Origin: Pseudoruegeria sp039972875
GTDB taxonomy: Bacteria; Pseudomonadota; Alphaproteobacteria; Rhodobacterales; Rhodobacteraceae
Reading direction: 5' to 3'
Length of the DNA: 64,000 nucleotides
NCBI GenBank assembly: GCA_039972875.1
Contig: JBDWMA010000042.1
Location: 186,001 to 250,000, forward strand
Within the stretch, counting starts at the first letter, position 1, and each line of letters opens with the position of its first letter. The position numbers and the translations under genes were made by a program. Positions 52,057-62,066 of this stretch are shown here, piece by piece. The notes below the pieces were generated by a model, which saw only the letters and a program-made list of their open reading frames with translations, ran no database searches and was not told the DNA's origin.

Positions 52057-53835
52057 TCAGAGAGGCCAGATGAACGGAATCAATGCCGATGCCAGCAATC
52101 CTACCGTCAAATTCAACGGAATCCCGACTTTCAAGAAATCGGTGAACTTATAGCCGCCTGGGCCATAGACCATCATATTGGTCTGATATCCAATTGGCGT
52201 CGCAAAGCTCGCCGAGGCCGCAACCATAACCGCAATCACCAAGGGGCGTGGATCAATTCCCATCGCTTGCGCCAGCCCAATCGCGATAGGTGTCACCACC
52301 ACCGCCACGGCATTGTTGGATACGAGTTCGGTCAAAACAGATGTCAGCAAATAAATCGCCCAAATAATCAAGAACGGAGGAAGCTCCGCCAACGCTGGTG
52401 CAACACCGTTCACAATTAAACTAACCGCACCGGAATTCTCTAGAGCGACACCAATGGCCAACATCGAAAAAATAAGCGCCAGTAAGCGCCCATCGACAAA
52501 AGAGAACGCTTCCTCGGCATCGATGCACCCCGACAACAAAACCACTGCCACTGCCACAACGGACAGGGCCAAAATCGGCGCAACGCCCAGCGCTGCTAGC
52601 GAAACAATCCCGATCAGTGCCGCCAATGCAATCGGCGCATGGCTGCGCCGGTAAGCCCGCTCTGAGGGTTTTGAAATATCAACAAGACCCATGTCACTGG
52701 CCAGCCGTTGAATATCTTCAGGTGCCCCCTCAACAAGAAGCGTATCCCCGACCCTCACCACCAAATCATCGAGCTGTCGCCCAATGTTTTGGTTTCGGCG
52801 ATGTACCGCCAGCGGATAAACACCATAACGACGGCGCAATCGTAGGCTGCCCAACGAGCGACCAATCATTCGACATCCCGGCGTGATCAACACTTCAACC
52901 GTTGATGTTTGCACAGAGGACAACTTATCCACCATTGCCACGTCTTTGGATTTTTGCAGACCCAATAGTTCTGCCATCTCGGTTCGCAGAACAACACGGT
53001 CTCCCGCGTCTAACACCACCGATTTCAAGTCCCGCCGCAAGGATGCATCCCCCCGCAGCACGTCGACCAACCGCACACCGTCTCTTCTGAAAAGATCCAC
53101 TTTGGTTACAGATTGCCCGATAAGCGTTGAATCCTCTGGCACCGCCACCTCTGTGAAAAACTTCATCTTTGCACGGGTCGATAGCAAATTGGCCATTGAT
53201 GACCGGTCCGGAAGCAATTTTGGCCCCAGAAAATACAGGTATACCATGCCATAAGCGACAACAGCGAGCCCCAGAGGCGTGACTTCAAAGATTGAGAAAG
53301 GCTCAAGCCCCTGAGCACGGGCGACCCCATCCACCAATAAATTGGTCGAGGTCCCGATGAGTGTCAACGTCCCCCCCATGATCGCCGCATAAGATAATGG
53401 GATCAGCAGCTTTGACGCCGTGACATTCAGCTTGATCGCCAATTGTACAAACACAGGGATCATCACCACGACAACCGGTGTGTTCGACACAACGGCTGAT
53501 GCAATCACAACAAAACCAATGAGCCCGCCGACGGCTGTTTTGGGGCGTTTTTCGGCGTTTCGTTCGGCCAATTGGGTAAACCAGTCCAGCGCGCCGGTGC
53601 GCACCAAGGCGCCCATGATGATAAACATACAGGCGATGGTCCACGGTGCTGGGTTTGACAGAACCGTCAGCGCAGACTGATAGGGCAATACGCCTAAAAC
53701 CAACAAGGCTGCCACCCCGCCGATCGCCACAACTTCGGTTGGGAATTTTTCCCTTAGAAATAGAAAGAACATGACCGCGACAACAGCGAGGCTAATCATG
53801 GCTTGAATAAAGGGAGGAAACGCAAAGAGTGTCAT
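52057..53835 (-). CDS. SLC13-family anion permease with two RCK_C domains
   Basis: A 592-residue membrane protein. Five or six helices (about 7-200) with the DASS motif VVSNTPVVVVMIPV and GTLTLIGTSTNLLVDG; two soluble TrkA-C/RCK_C domains (about 210-290, FTEVAVPEDSTLIGQ; about 300-385, VEVLITPGCRMIGRSL); then a second membrane half with TELVSNNAVAVVVTPIA and FATPIGYQTNMMVYGPG. Such proteins carry dicarboxylates, sulfate or other anions with sodium. Substrate cannot be read. It stands alone between yebC and ymdB. Confidence 0.9.
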   Translation of the reverse strand: MTLFAFPPFIQAMISLAVVAVMFFLFLREKFPTEVVAIGGVAALLVLGVLPYQSALTVLSNPAPWTIACMFIIMGALVRTGALDWFTQLAERNAEKRPKTAVGGLIGFVVIASAVVSNTPVVVVMIPVFVQLAIKLNVTASKLLIPLSYAAIMGGTLTLIGTSTNLLVDGVARAQGLEPFSIFEVTPLGLAVVAYGMVYLYFLGPKLLPDRSSMANLLSTRAKMKFFTEVAVPEDSTLIGQSVTKVDLFRRDGVRLVDVLRGDASLRRDLKSVVLDAGDRVVLRTEMAELLGLQKSKDVAMVDKLSSVQTSTVEVLITPGCRMIGRSLGSLRLRRRYGVYPLAVHRRNQNIGRQLDDLVVRVGDTLLVEGAPEDIQRLASDMGLVDISKPSERAYRRSHAPIALAALIGIVSLAALGVAPILALSVVAVAVVLLSGCIDAEEAFSFVDGRLLALIFSMLAIGVALENSGAVSLIVNGVAPALAELPPFLIIWAIYLLTSVLTELVSNNAVAVVVTPIAIGLAQAMGIDPRPLVIAVMVAASASFATPIGYQTNMMVYGPGGYKFTDFLKVGIPLNLTVGLLASALIPFIWPL

Positions 53836-53964
53836 ATTGAACTATGCTTAATGCTATTCACCCTTTTTCCCTTACAACAGCCGTTGCGGCAAGAGATTCT
53901 GCTCGGGATTAGGGTAATTATTTAAATAAGTGCATTTTGACGCCATTAAAACCGGCGCATTTTG

Positions 53965-54777
53965 CTATGGAATGGATTGTTCGAGACGACCACCAAAACG
54001 GATCATCTTAGTTCGTTTGGCTTTTCCCGTCCGATCATCGGTTTCAGTAAAGAGCCCGGATAAGGTAGCCTCTCCGGTTGCGGGCGTAAAACGCCCCTTC
54101 CCCATTCCAGTTATAAAGCGACGCAATGGCTCGGCTTTCTCCATGCCGATGACTGAGTTGTAATCGCCGCACATCCCCGCGTCACTTTGAAACGCCGTAC
54201 CGCCGGGTAAGATCTGTGCATCGCCGGTTGGCACGTGGGTATGGGTGCCCACACACACACTGACCTTACCGTCGACCCAATGGCCCATGCCCATCTTTTC
54301 TGAGGTTGCTTCGCAATGGACATCAAGCAGGCTTGCCTGTGCAAGCCCCCCTAATGGATGCGCCTTTAACACCTGTTCCACGGCAGAAAACGGATCATCA
54401 AAGGGGCGCTTCATAAAGACTTGCCCCAAAACCTGCGCAACCAATATCTTGCGCCCGCCCGTGGCTGAAAACAGCCGTGCACCTTTGCCAGGAGCCGCTT
54501 TGGAAAAATTCAGAGGACGGATGATCCGGGGTTCTTGTTCAATAAAGGTGAGCATATCCCGCTGATCAAACGCATGATCGCCTAAAGTGATGCAATCTGC
54601 ACCCGCCTCTAATATCTCTTTTGCATGTGCCGGAGATAGACCATTCCCGCTGGTGGCATTTTCGCCATTGACCACAATAAAATCGAGGCCCCAGTCTTTT
54701 CTAAGCGTCGGGAGGTTATTTTTAATTGCAGCGCGGCCAGAACGGCCCACGACATCACCTAAGAACAAAATTTTCAT
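53965..54777 (-). CDS. ymdB: YmdB-type metallophosphoesterase (TIGR00282)
   Basis: A 270-residue dinuclear metallophosphoesterase. Metal ligands follow the family: D8 (LFLGDVVGRSGR), E39-N40 (VNGENATSGNG), D67-H68 (TLGDHAFDQRD, where others have Asn-His), and later histidines in LLDVHCEATSEKMGMGHWVDG and GTHTHVPTGD. B. subtilis YmdB cleaves cyclic nucleotides and affects biofilm choice. It lies 37 bp downstream of the cyclo-ligase gene and is probably co-transcribed. Confidence 0.9.
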   Translation of the reverse strand: MKILFLGDVVGRSGRAAIKNNLPTLRKDWGLDFIVVNGENATSGNGLSPAHAKEILEAGADCITLGDHAFDQRDMLTFIEQEPRIIRPLNFSKAAPGKGARLFSATGGRKILVAQVLGQVFMKRPFDDPFSAVEQVLKAHPLGGLAQASLLDVHCEATSEKMGMGHWVDGKVSVCVGTHTHVPTGDAQILPGGTAFQSDAGMCGDYNSVIGMEKAEPLRRFITGMGKGRFTPATGEATLSGLFTETDDRTGKAKRTKMIRFGGRLEQSIP

Positions 54778-54814
54778 AGCACCTTGCTAGGCCCCATATT
54801 CAAGTTTCGCAAGG

Positions 54815-55375
54815 TCAGAAGCGCAAAACACCGGCATCCGTAACAATCATGTCCAATGGCTGGTCCGTGGGTTCCAGCGGTAAGGCCTTAGCCTGTTGGG
54901 CCTGATAGGCATACCCGATCGCCACAACTGGGCCGCGCTGACGCAATCCTTCAAGGGTACGATCATAAAAACCGCCACCATATCCCAAGCGCCCCCCCGT
55001 TGTATCAAAAGCAACCAGTGGTACGATCAACACGTCAGGCACCATCTTTACGCCATTTTCTGGAACGCTGGCACCGAAAGGACCGTCTTTCATCGGACAC
55101 GCTGCAGACCATTGATGAAAGACCAAAGGTTGGCCCGCGGCCTGAATCACAGGAACCCCAACGAGACCGGAATGTGCGGCCATAACCGCAACCGGATCAA
55201 CCTCGGTTCGTATCGGCATATAGCCAGCAAGTGACTGATTGGAATACTCAGCCAAGATAGCTTGTAGATGTCCCTGCGCCGCCTCAGAGGCCTCAGCACT
55301 ATGGGCCGCTTTTCGACGCGCAAAAGCGCGTTTACGGGCCTCGGCTTTGATCGATGTCAGTTCATCTTGGTTCAT
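54815..55375 (-). CDS. 5-formyltetrahydrofolate cyclo-ligase
   Basis: A 186-residue enzyme that turns 5-formyl-THF into 5,10-methenyl-THF using ATP. It shows the basic N-terminal KAEARKRAFARRKAA, the YMPIRTEVDP segment, and the nucleotide-binding RLGYGGGFYDRTLEGL motif with YAYQAQ following. The ATG at 55375 overlaps the mgtE stop (ATGA), so it is translated with mgtE. In many bacteria 6S RNA precedes this gene; here the upstream position is taken by mgtE coding sequence. Confidence 0.93.
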   Translation of the reverse strand: MNQDELTSIKAEARKRAFARRKAAHSAEASEAAQGHLQAILAEYSNQSLAGYMPIRTEVDPVAVMAAHSGLVGVPVIQAAGQPLVFHQWSAACPMKDGPFGASVPENGVKMVPDVLIVPLVAFDTTGGRLGYGGGFYDRTLEGLRQRGPVVAIGYAYQAQQAKALPLEPTDQPLDMIVTDAGVLRF

Positions 55376-56763
55376 AACAACACCCATTGTGCAAGAGTAA
55401 GAAATGCAAAAAAGCCAACGACATCTGTGACGGTCGTCACCAACGGGGCCGAAGCAAGCGCAGGGTCCAACTTTACCCGTTCAAGAACAACAGGAATTAC
55501 AATCCCCGCCGTCCCCGCCACAATTAGGTTAAGCCACATGGCAACCATTAGAACGCCACCTAAAGCGATGGATCCAAACCAAAAATACCCAATGACCCCC
55601 ATCAGAGACCCGTAGACCAACCCGTTTAGAAACCCCACACCGGTTTCGCGCAAAATGACCCGTTTGGCATTGGCGACGGTCAAATCGCGTGTGGCCATCG
55701 CCCGAACGGCAACCGCCAACGCTTGTGTGCCCGCATTCCCACCCATCGAGGCAACAATGGGCATAACAATTGCCAATGCCACAATCTGATCGACCACATC
55801 AGAGAACATCGCAATCACCAACGACGCTAAAATTGCAGTCACCAAATTGACAAACAACCAACCGAGCCGCTGTTTCGTTGTTTCGAGAATGCTATCCGAC
55901 AGACTGCTTTCACCACCGACACCCGCCATCAGCAACATGTCTTCTTCGTGTTCTTCGTCCAGTACAACCATTGCGTCATCAATGGTGATCACACCGATCA
56001 AACGTTCATTTTCATCCACCACAGGCATAGAAATCAAATGGTACTGATTAAACAGATACGCCACTTCCTCTTCAGGCATCGTGGCCTCAACCACTCGAAA
56101 GCTTTCCTCCATCAGATCTGTTAATGGACGGGGCCGCGCCGCGCCCAAGATCATGCCCAAACTGACATATCCAACGGGCTTTAGCCGCGGATCCACAACA
56201 ACCACATGATAAAACTGATTGGGAAGCTCGTCGGCATTCCGCAGAAAATCAATCGCATCACCGACGGTCCAGTGTTCCGGCGCCATGACAACTTCGCGCT
56301 GCATAAGACGGCCCGCGGATTCCTCTGGAAAGGACATGGATTGCTCAACCACAACACGGTCTGCGTCATCCAATGCCTCCATCACCGCTTCGGCTTGTTC
56401 CTCTTCCAGATCCTCGATGAGGTCCACAACGTCATCGGAATCCAACTCACGAACCGCCTCGGCCAGCTCATGAGGCTCCAATTGCTCGATGACCTCATCG
56501 CGCAAGGATTCATCCAGCTCTGACAGGACGTCCCCGTCAATCGCCCCCATTAGCTCTAATAACTCTGTCCGCTCGGATGGGCTGACCTGCTCGATCAGAT
56601 CGGCGATATCGGCTGGGTGGAGTTCTTCGAGAGCAAGGTTCAGCTGCGGTTTATCCTCAGCCTCAATAGCCGCAAGAATATCCGCAACAATTCGTTCACT
56701 CAGGCCGTGGGGCTCTTCGGTGCGCTCATCCAAAACCTCGATGTCGTCGATATCTTCGGTCAT
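55372..56763 (-). CDS. mgtE: Magnesium transporter MgtE
   Basis: A 463-residue Mg2+ channel. An N-terminal helical domain rich in acidic residues (about 20-145, EELHPADIADLIEQVSPSER, in pieces) is followed by two CBS domains (about 150-270, VDPRLKPVGYVSLGMIL and ENERLIGVITIDDAMVV), the plug helix and five membrane helices with the pore motif PIVASMGGNAGTQALAV. Mg2+ binding at the acidic domain gates the channel. It heads an operon with the cyclo-ligase and perhaps ymdB. Confidence 0.95.
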   Translation of the reverse strand: MTEDIDDIEVLDERTEEPHGLSERIVADILAAIEAEDKPQLNLALEELHPADIADLIEQVSPSERTELLELMGAIDGDVLSELDESLRDEVIEQLEPHELAEAVRELDSDDVVDLIEDLEEEQAEAVMEALDDADRVVVEQSMSFPEESAGRLMQREVVMAPEHWTVGDAIDFLRNADELPNQFYHVVVVDPRLKPVGYVSLGMILGAARPRPLTDLMEESFRVVEATMPEEEVAYLFNQYHLISMPVVDENERLIGVITIDDAMVVLDEEHEEDMLLMAGVGGESSLSDSILETTKQRLGWLFVNLVTAILASLVIAMFSDVVDQIVALAIVMPIVASMGGNAGTQALAVAVRAMATRDLTVANAKRVILRETGVGFLNGLVYGSLMGVIGYFWFGSIALGGVLMVAMWLNLIVAGTAGIVIPVVLERVKLDPALASAPLVTTVTDVVGFFAFLTLAQWVLL

Positions 56764-56902
56764 GATGCCCTCCGGGTCTGTACTGTTCAGCGCTGTCGTT
56801 TCCTTCGTTTAGACAAAACTGTTTCAAAAAAACAGGGGGCAAACGGTGATTTACCCAAGCAGTTGCCGCGCATACGATGGGGACAGATAATCAGAGGCGA
56901 AT

Positions 56903-58198
56903 ATGACCGATATCAAGCTGCTTTTGGGCCAGACCCTTCACTTTACCGACGATCCCTTTCAAATGGATATCGCATCGGCCACATGTCACCACCGACACGG
57001 TGCGGTCTGCGTTCAAGATGGCAAGATATTGGACGTTGGAGCTGCCGACATCCTATGTGCGCGCTACCCCACAGCAAAACGAACCGATTACGGAGACAAA
57101 TTGATCACCGCCGGGTTCATAGATGCCCATGTACATTTCCCACAAACAGCCATCATCGCCAGCTGGGGCAAACGGCTGATTGATTGGCTCAACAGCTATA
57201 CCTTTCCTGAAGAAATGAAATTTGGTGATCCAGAATATGCTGAGGTCATCGCCGCGCGTTACTTTGATTTGATGTTATCTCATGGCACCACCAGTTGCAC
57301 ATCTTTTGCAACCATCCACCCCGAAAGCGTCGAAGCGTTTTTTAGGGCAGCCCAATCGCGGAATTTGCGCGTTGTCACAGGCAAATGTTGCATGGATCGC
57401 AATGCACCTGCCGGCCTTTGCGACACCCCTCAATCCGCCTATGATCTGTCAAAAACACTTGCTGAAAAATGGCACGGCGTTGATCGACTGAGCTATGCCA
57501 TCACTCCACGGTTCTCCCCGACATCCACCCCCGAGCAACTCGAAGCACTCGGCGGGCTTTGGGCCGAATACCCTGACTTATTAATGCAAACTCATTTGTC
57601 CGAACAAACGGACGAAGTCGCTTGGGTGAAATCCCTTTACCCCACCCATCGTGATTATCTGGATACGTATGAAGCATATGGCTTGCTTCGTCCTGGTGCC
57701 ATGTTCGGTCATGCCATTTACCTTGAAGATCGTGAAAAAGATCGTCTACGAGATGTAGATGCAGCCTTAATTCACTGCCCGACATCCAATACATTCATCG
57801 GCTCTGGGGTCTTTGACATGGCAGGATTGAAAAGTGCGGGCCACCGGATCGGGCTTGCCACCGATACTGGCGGTGGGTCATCCTTTTCCATGTTGCGCAC
57901 AATGGCAGCGGCATATGAGCTTGGCCAATTAAATGGCACACCGCTGCACGCAGCACAGCTGTACTGGCTGGCCACCAAAGGATCTGCTCGTTCCATGCGA
58001 ATGGATGACAAAATCGGAAACCTAGCCAACGGCTTAGAGGCCGACTTGATTGTACTTGACCTTGCCTCCACCCGCGCAATTGCCCAGCGCGCAGCTATGG
58101 CTGAGGATTTCTGGGAACTGCTTTTCCCGACCCTGATGATGGGGGATGACCGCGCGATAAAATCCGTATGGATCAACGGTAATCAGGTTCTCAGTTGA
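56903..58198 (+). CDS. guaD: Guanine deaminase
   Basis: A 431-residue amidohydrolase converting guanine to xanthine. Zinc ligands are in FIDAHVHFPQTAII (HxH), LLMQTHLSEQTDEV (His) and MFGHAIYLEDRE (His), with the final Asp in GLATDTGGGSSFSML. The opening LLLGQTLHFTDDPF and the SYAITPRFSPTSTPEQ segment are specific to guanine deaminases. It is divergent from mgtE. A second purine deaminase gene lies nearby at 59114-60451. Confidence 0.94.
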   Translation: MTDIKLLLGQTLHFTDDPFQMDIASATCHHRHGAVCVQDGKILDVGAADILCARYPTAKRTDYGDKLITAGFIDAHVHFPQTAIIASWGKRLIDWLNSYTFPEEMKFGDPEYAEVIAARYFDLMLSHGTTSCTSFATIHPESVEAFFRAAQSRNLRVVTGKCCMDRNAPAGLCDTPQSAYDLSKTLAEKWHGVDRLSYAITPRFSPTSTPEQLEALGGLWAEYPDLLMQTHLSEQTDEVAWVKSLYPTHRDYLDTYEAYGLLRPGAMFGHAIYLEDREKDRLRDVDAALIHCPTSNTFIGSGVFDMAGLKSAGHRIGLATDTGGGSSFSMLRTMAAAYELGQLNGTPLHAAQLYWLATKGSARSMRMDDKIGNLANGLEADLIVLDLASTRAIAQRAAMAEDFWELLFPTLMMGDDRAIKSVWINGNQVLS

Positions 58199-58412
58199 AA
58201 AGCGGGCCATCGCAGTGGTTTAACTCGATGCATTAGATTTTCGAGGTTCGATCAATATACCCTGAAACGCAAAACTGACCTAAACGGCATGCACCCCAGT
58301 TCCAGACCGCACCTTCAAAGCAACTTAATCCAAGGTTCGATGTGCGGGACTGAGCGGACTTTCCCGTTTCAAAGTTGAAAGGCTGCCCCGCGCATCTCTG
58401 CCAACCAGCGTT

Positions 58413-58898
58413 TCAAAGTTCCATGGACATTTCGTGCCAAGCCATTCCTCCATGGTCAGAGGTCGATGATTTTAGATAGCTGAATCCAAACCTCTCATAG
58501 AGTGGGACGTGATGCTCCTTGCATATGAGGTAGATTACGGATTTGCCCATCGTTTTCATGCGTCCAACGAATTCGACCATCAATGCCCGTGCGAGGCCTT
58601 TTCCCTGCTGTGCCGGGTCAACCACGACAGACATAATGACGACATTTGGAGCGTTGGGATCATGCCCCACAAGCTCCTTGAATTCCTCATCAGACATTTC
58701 GACCTCGTGGGTACATCCACAATTCATAAAACCAACGATCTCGTCTTTGACCTCAAGAATAATGAAGCCATCGGGATAGACATCGATCCTTTTGGATATC
58801 TTTTTGAGGGTTGCTGCTTCGTCGCCTTCATAGGCAGAAGTCTCGATCTCAAAGCATCGTATTGCGTCGGCGGGTTGGGCGTTTCGAAACTTATTCAT
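58413..58898 (-). CDS. GNAT family N-acetyltransferase (AANAT-like)
   Basis: A 161-residue single-domain acetyltransferase. It opens FRNAQPADAIRCFEIETSAYEGDEAAT, in the manner of arylalkylamine N-acetyltransferases (FEIE-x-SAYE). The acetyl-CoA loop is VVVDPAQQGKGLARALM, and the end PLYERFGFSYLK fits motif B. The acceptor is unknown. It is divergent from nothing close by: 214 bp without a gene separate it from guaD, and 215 bp from the deaminase gene. Confidence 0.88.
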   Translation of the reverse strand: MNKFRNAQPADAIRCFEIETSAYEGDEAATLKKISKRIDVYPDGFIILEVKDEIVGFMNCGCTHEVEMSDEEFKELVGHDPNAPNVVIMSVVVDPAQQGKGLARALMVEFVGRMKTMGKSVIYLICKEHHVPLYERFGFSYLKSSTSDHGGMAWHEMSMEL

Positions 58899-59113
58899 GC
58901 ATTTACACTATGCGCGATCGATCAAATTGGATAGCAGCCTTTGATTCTTTTCGTAGCATTCGATTCTTTGAGCTCAAAGCAGGCGTTAAATACAAAACAC
59001 GCCGTGCTTAACTATGTAATTTTTCTAGCTCAAAGTCGCGACAGAACCGCCAAAAGGCATGTGGCGTTCAACATAAGAAAATCTCAACGGTGCTCTCAAG
59101 ATTGGATACGTCC

Positions 59114-60451
59114 CTATTCCATTAAGCCTTTGACCAAGGCGTTTTGACGTTCCACGACCTTTGGGACATCAATTGTAGCCACCTGACCTTCGGACACAAT
59201 CCTGCGACCTTCAACAAACAAATCCCGCACTTTCATCGGCCCCGACAACAACAACGCGACAGGATCCCAACTCCCCGCAGCCTCTAAGCCGGAAACATCC
59301 CAAACTGCGATGTCCGCGCGTTTACCCACGGCGATAGATCCGCAATCAGACCGCCCCAAAACTTTTGCCCCCCCGAGAGTGGCAATCTCCAGCATTTCTC
59401 GCGCACTCATGGCGTTGGCCCCCTGACTAACCCGCTGGAGCAACATTGCCTGCCGGGCTTCGGCGATGAGATTACTACCGTCGTTTGATGCCGATCCATC
59501 GACCCCAAGAGCCACATTTACCCCCGCATCACGCATGGCCCGCACAGGCGCGATTCCAGACCCCAAACGACAGTTGGAACACGGGCAATGCGCCACACCA
59601 GTTCCGGACCTCGAAAACAGATCAATTTCTTGACCATCTAACTTGACGCAATGGGCGTGCCAGACATCATCGCCAGTCCAACCCAAATCCTCGGCGTATT
59701 GCCCTGGACGACATCCGAATTTCTCGAGTGAATAAGAGATGTCCTCATCGTTCTCAGCCAAGTGCGTGTGCAACATGACGCCTTTGTCCCGCGCCAATAA
59801 GGCTGCGTCGCGCATTAACTCTCGGCTCACTGAAAACGGCGAACACGGGGCAAGACCTACGCGCAACATCGATCCCTCGGAAGGGTCGTGAAACGCATCC
59901 ACTACACGGATGCTATCGGCCAGGATATCGGCTTCACGTTCAACGAGGCTATCTGGCGGCAGGCCCCCATCACTTTCACCAATCGACATTGCGCCTCGTG
60001 TAGGGTGAAACCGCAAACCCACCGTTTGTGCGGCATCAATTGTATCCTCAAGCCGTGTCCCGTTGGGATACATATACAGGTGATCAGACGTCATTGTGCA
60101 GCCAGACAGCGCCAGCTCTGCCAGTCCAACCTGTGCAGAGATATTCATATGCTCAGGCCCAAATCGCGCCCAAATCGGATAAAGCGTCTGTAACCACCCA
60201 AATAAAAGCGCATCTTGTGCGGCTGGTACTGCACGGGTCAATGTCTGAAAAAGGTGATGATGGGTGTTGACCAAACCCGGTGTGACAATACACCCCGAAG
60301 CATTGAGGACCTCTGCACCCTCGGCCACCAATCCCCGCCCGACAGCGGCAATCACCCCGTCAATAAACAAAATATCAGCGCCAGTGAGTTCTCTTCTGTG
60401 ATTATCCATTGTGACAACACTGTCAGCATTGCGAATGAGCGTTCCGGGCAT
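59114..60451 (-). CDS. 8-oxoguanine deaminase / amidohydrolase
   Basis: A 445-residue amidohydrolase of the TrzN/AtzB-like branch. It has GLVNTHHHLFQTLTRAVP (HxH zinc site), MLHTHLAENDEDIS, VWHAHCVKLDGQEID and GLGVDGSASND-type LGVDGSASNDGSN (final Asp). The HHLFQTLTR and CPCSNCRLGSGIAP stretches match enzymes characterised as 8-oxoguanine deaminases, which make urate from oxidised guanine. Substrate assignment is by similarity to the subfamily as I recall it. It lies 117 bp downstream of the HisN-type gene on the same strand. Confidence 0.8.
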   Translation of the reverse strand: MPGTLIRNADSVVTMDNHRRELTGADILFIDGVIAAVGRGLVAEGAEVLNASGCIVTPGLVNTHHHLFQTLTRAVPAAQDALLFGWLQTLYPIWARFGPEHMNISAQVGLAELALSGCTMTSDHLYMYPNGTRLEDTIDAAQTVGLRFHPTRGAMSIGESDGGLPPDSLVEREADILADSIRVVDAFHDPSEGSMLRVGLAPCSPFSVSRELMRDAALLARDKGVMLHTHLAENDEDISYSLEKFGCRPGQYAEDLGWTGDDVWHAHCVKLDGQEIDLFSRSGTGVAHCPCSNCRLGSGIAPVRAMRDAGVNVALGVDGSASNDGSNLIAEARQAMLLQRVSQGANAMSAREMLEIATLGGAKVLGRSDCGSIAVGKRADIAVWDVSGLEAAGSWDPVALLLSGPMKVRDLFVEGRRIVSEGQVATIDVPKVVERQNALVKGLME

Positions 60452-60567
60452 AGAATTGTACCCCTTTCCGCCCTCTTCGGTTGCAGATGAACCGGTATCT
60501 GGCAGAAGAAAGCAAAGGACCCAGAGCCTTAGAGATCCTGCAAAACCTTCATCAAAATTGCAAGTAT

Positions 60568-61377
60568 TTACGTTGCGTAGTTCCGCAGAATTGCAAGGGC
60601 TTTTGCATGGATTTGAGCGTTAGCCGCGGCAATTGCTTGCCCACCATTGTGTGCTGCGCCCCCGCGCCAATCTGTAACGATCCCACCTGCGGCTTGAACC
60701 ACAGCGATGGGCCCCTGAATATCATAAGGGTTCAATGCGGCCTCTATCACCAGATCAACCTGACCCGAAGCAACTAATGCGTAAGCATAACAATCTGTTC
60801 CATAGCGCGTTAGCTGTACCAGTTCTGAAACCGCGTCAAATCCTTCGCGGTCATTTGACGTCCCGACTTCGGGGAATGTTGTAAACAAAATGGCCTTTGT
60901 AAGGTCAGTATTTCCCTTAGAAACGAGCGCAGATTGTCCATGTGGCCCATCACAATAGGCCTCTCCAAATCCGCCAACAAATCGTTCTTTGATATATGGT
61001 TGATCTATGATGCCAAATTCGGGGCCGTCAGCACCACCAACAGCAATCAAAACACCCCAAGTTGGTGTCCCGGAAATAAAACCGCGCGTTCCGTCAATTG
61101 GGTCAAGTACCCATGTCAGACCGCTTGTCCCTGCACGAGCGCCAAATTCTTCGCCGAGAATAGCATCCAAAGGCCGCCGGTTCGCCAGAACGTCCCGCAT
61201 GGCGCGCTCTGCCGCGCGATCTGCTTTGGTTACGGGATCATATCCAGATTGGTCTTTATTATCTGCACCCAAATCTCTTGACCGAAAATGCGGCAAGATT
61301 GCCTCTCTCGCCGCATCCGCTAACAAATGTGCTGTTTCGATCAGATCTTTTCGGGTCGAAAGGTCAATATCGGACAT
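60568..61377 (-). CDS. hisN: Histidinol-phosphatase, inositol-monophosphatase family (HisN)
   Basis: A 269-residue Mg2+-dependent phosphatase. Metal sites are seen in DPVTKADRAAERAMR, ILGEEFGARAG and WVLDPIDGTRGFISGTP, with the third in NPYDIQGPIAVVQAAGG (the usual WD replaced by YD). The TRGFISGTPTWG variant is typical of the HisN histidinol-phosphate phosphatases of alphaproteobacteria and actinobacteria, which complete histidine synthesis. Start ATG at 61377. Confidence 0.88.
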   Translation of the reverse strand: MSDIDLSTRKDLIETAHLLADAAREAILPHFRSRDLGADNKDQSGYDPVTKADRAAERAMRDVLANRRPLDAILGEEFGARAGTSGLTWVLDPIDGTRGFISGTPTWGVLIAVGGADGPEFGIIDQPYIKERFVGGFGEAYCDGPHGQSALVSKGNTDLTKAILFTTFPEVGTSNDREGFDAVSELVQLTRYGTDCYAYALVASGQVDLVIEAALNPYDIQGPIAVVQAAGGIVTDWRGGAAHNGGQAIAAANAQIHAKALAILRNYAT

Positions 61378-61439
61378 GGTACCGCCTGTGTTTTTGGATA
61401 CGCAGGCGGTAGCGTGACATTGCCTAACAGGTCAAGCCC

Positions 61440-61814
61440 TCAAGCTGCGTCCGACAAAACCCGCGCAAGGTCGAACAAACGACGGCGCTGATTTTCTGGA
61501 ATTGCATAGTATGACCGGACAAGTTCCAGCGCCTCTTTATCAGCCAGAATGTCACCCTGCACGGTGCCCTCTGTCTGATGATTAACGCCGGATTCGTCTG
61601 CCATACCTTCAAAAAAGAAACTAACGGGAACATCCAGAGTTTCCGAAATATCCCAAAGCCGGGATGCACTAACCCGGTTCATTCCTGTTTCATATTTTTG
61701 AATCTGCTGGAATTTAATCCCAACCTTCTCAGCAAGCTGTTGTTGCGTCATCCCTACCATCCAACGGCGGTGACGAATGCGTTTCCCAACATGCACATCT
61801 ACCGGATGTTTCAT
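61440..61814 (-). CDS. XRE family transcriptional regulator
   Basis: A 124-residue regulator with an N-terminal Cro/C1-type helix-turn-helix (about 10-66: GKRIRHRRWMVGMTQQQLAEKVGIKFQQIQKYETGMNRVSASRLW, seen in pieces TQQQLAEKVGIKFQQIQKYE). The C-terminal part is helical (LADKEALELVRSYYAIPENQRRRLFDLARVL, in pieces) and resembles the small XRE regulators common in Rhodobacterales. Target genes are unknown. The ATG at 61814 is chosen; the open frame continues to 61886. Confidence 0.88.
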   Translation of the reverse strand: MKHPVDVHVGKRIRHRRWMVGMTQQQLAEKVGIKFQQIQKYETGMNRVSASRLWDISETLDVPVSFFFEGMADESGVNHQTEGTVQGDILADKEALELVRSYYAIPENQRRRLFDLARVLSDAA

Positions 61815-62066
61815 TGTGCTAGTCCTATCACAATTTGTGTTGATCCACTCCGAGTATAGAGTGAAATTGAATCGGCAGCGTCGCATAGATAAGCTATCCC
61901 CAGCCCAACTACAAAATGCCGCCTTTATGAAAGATACTCGAAAATAGTAAAAATTCCACCATTAATCCATTTTGACGTGTTTTCACCCGACGCCACATCG
62001 ACTAACAAATGTATTTTCACCCATGTTCAGATAGTTGCAGCACAGAACTTTTAGGGGGATAAGACT

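Noticed and set aside
54815..56902. Possible 6S RNA near the 5-formyl-THF cyclo-ligase gene
   Set aside because: The usual upstream spacer is missing because the gene overlaps mgtE; no 6S-like fold was seen.
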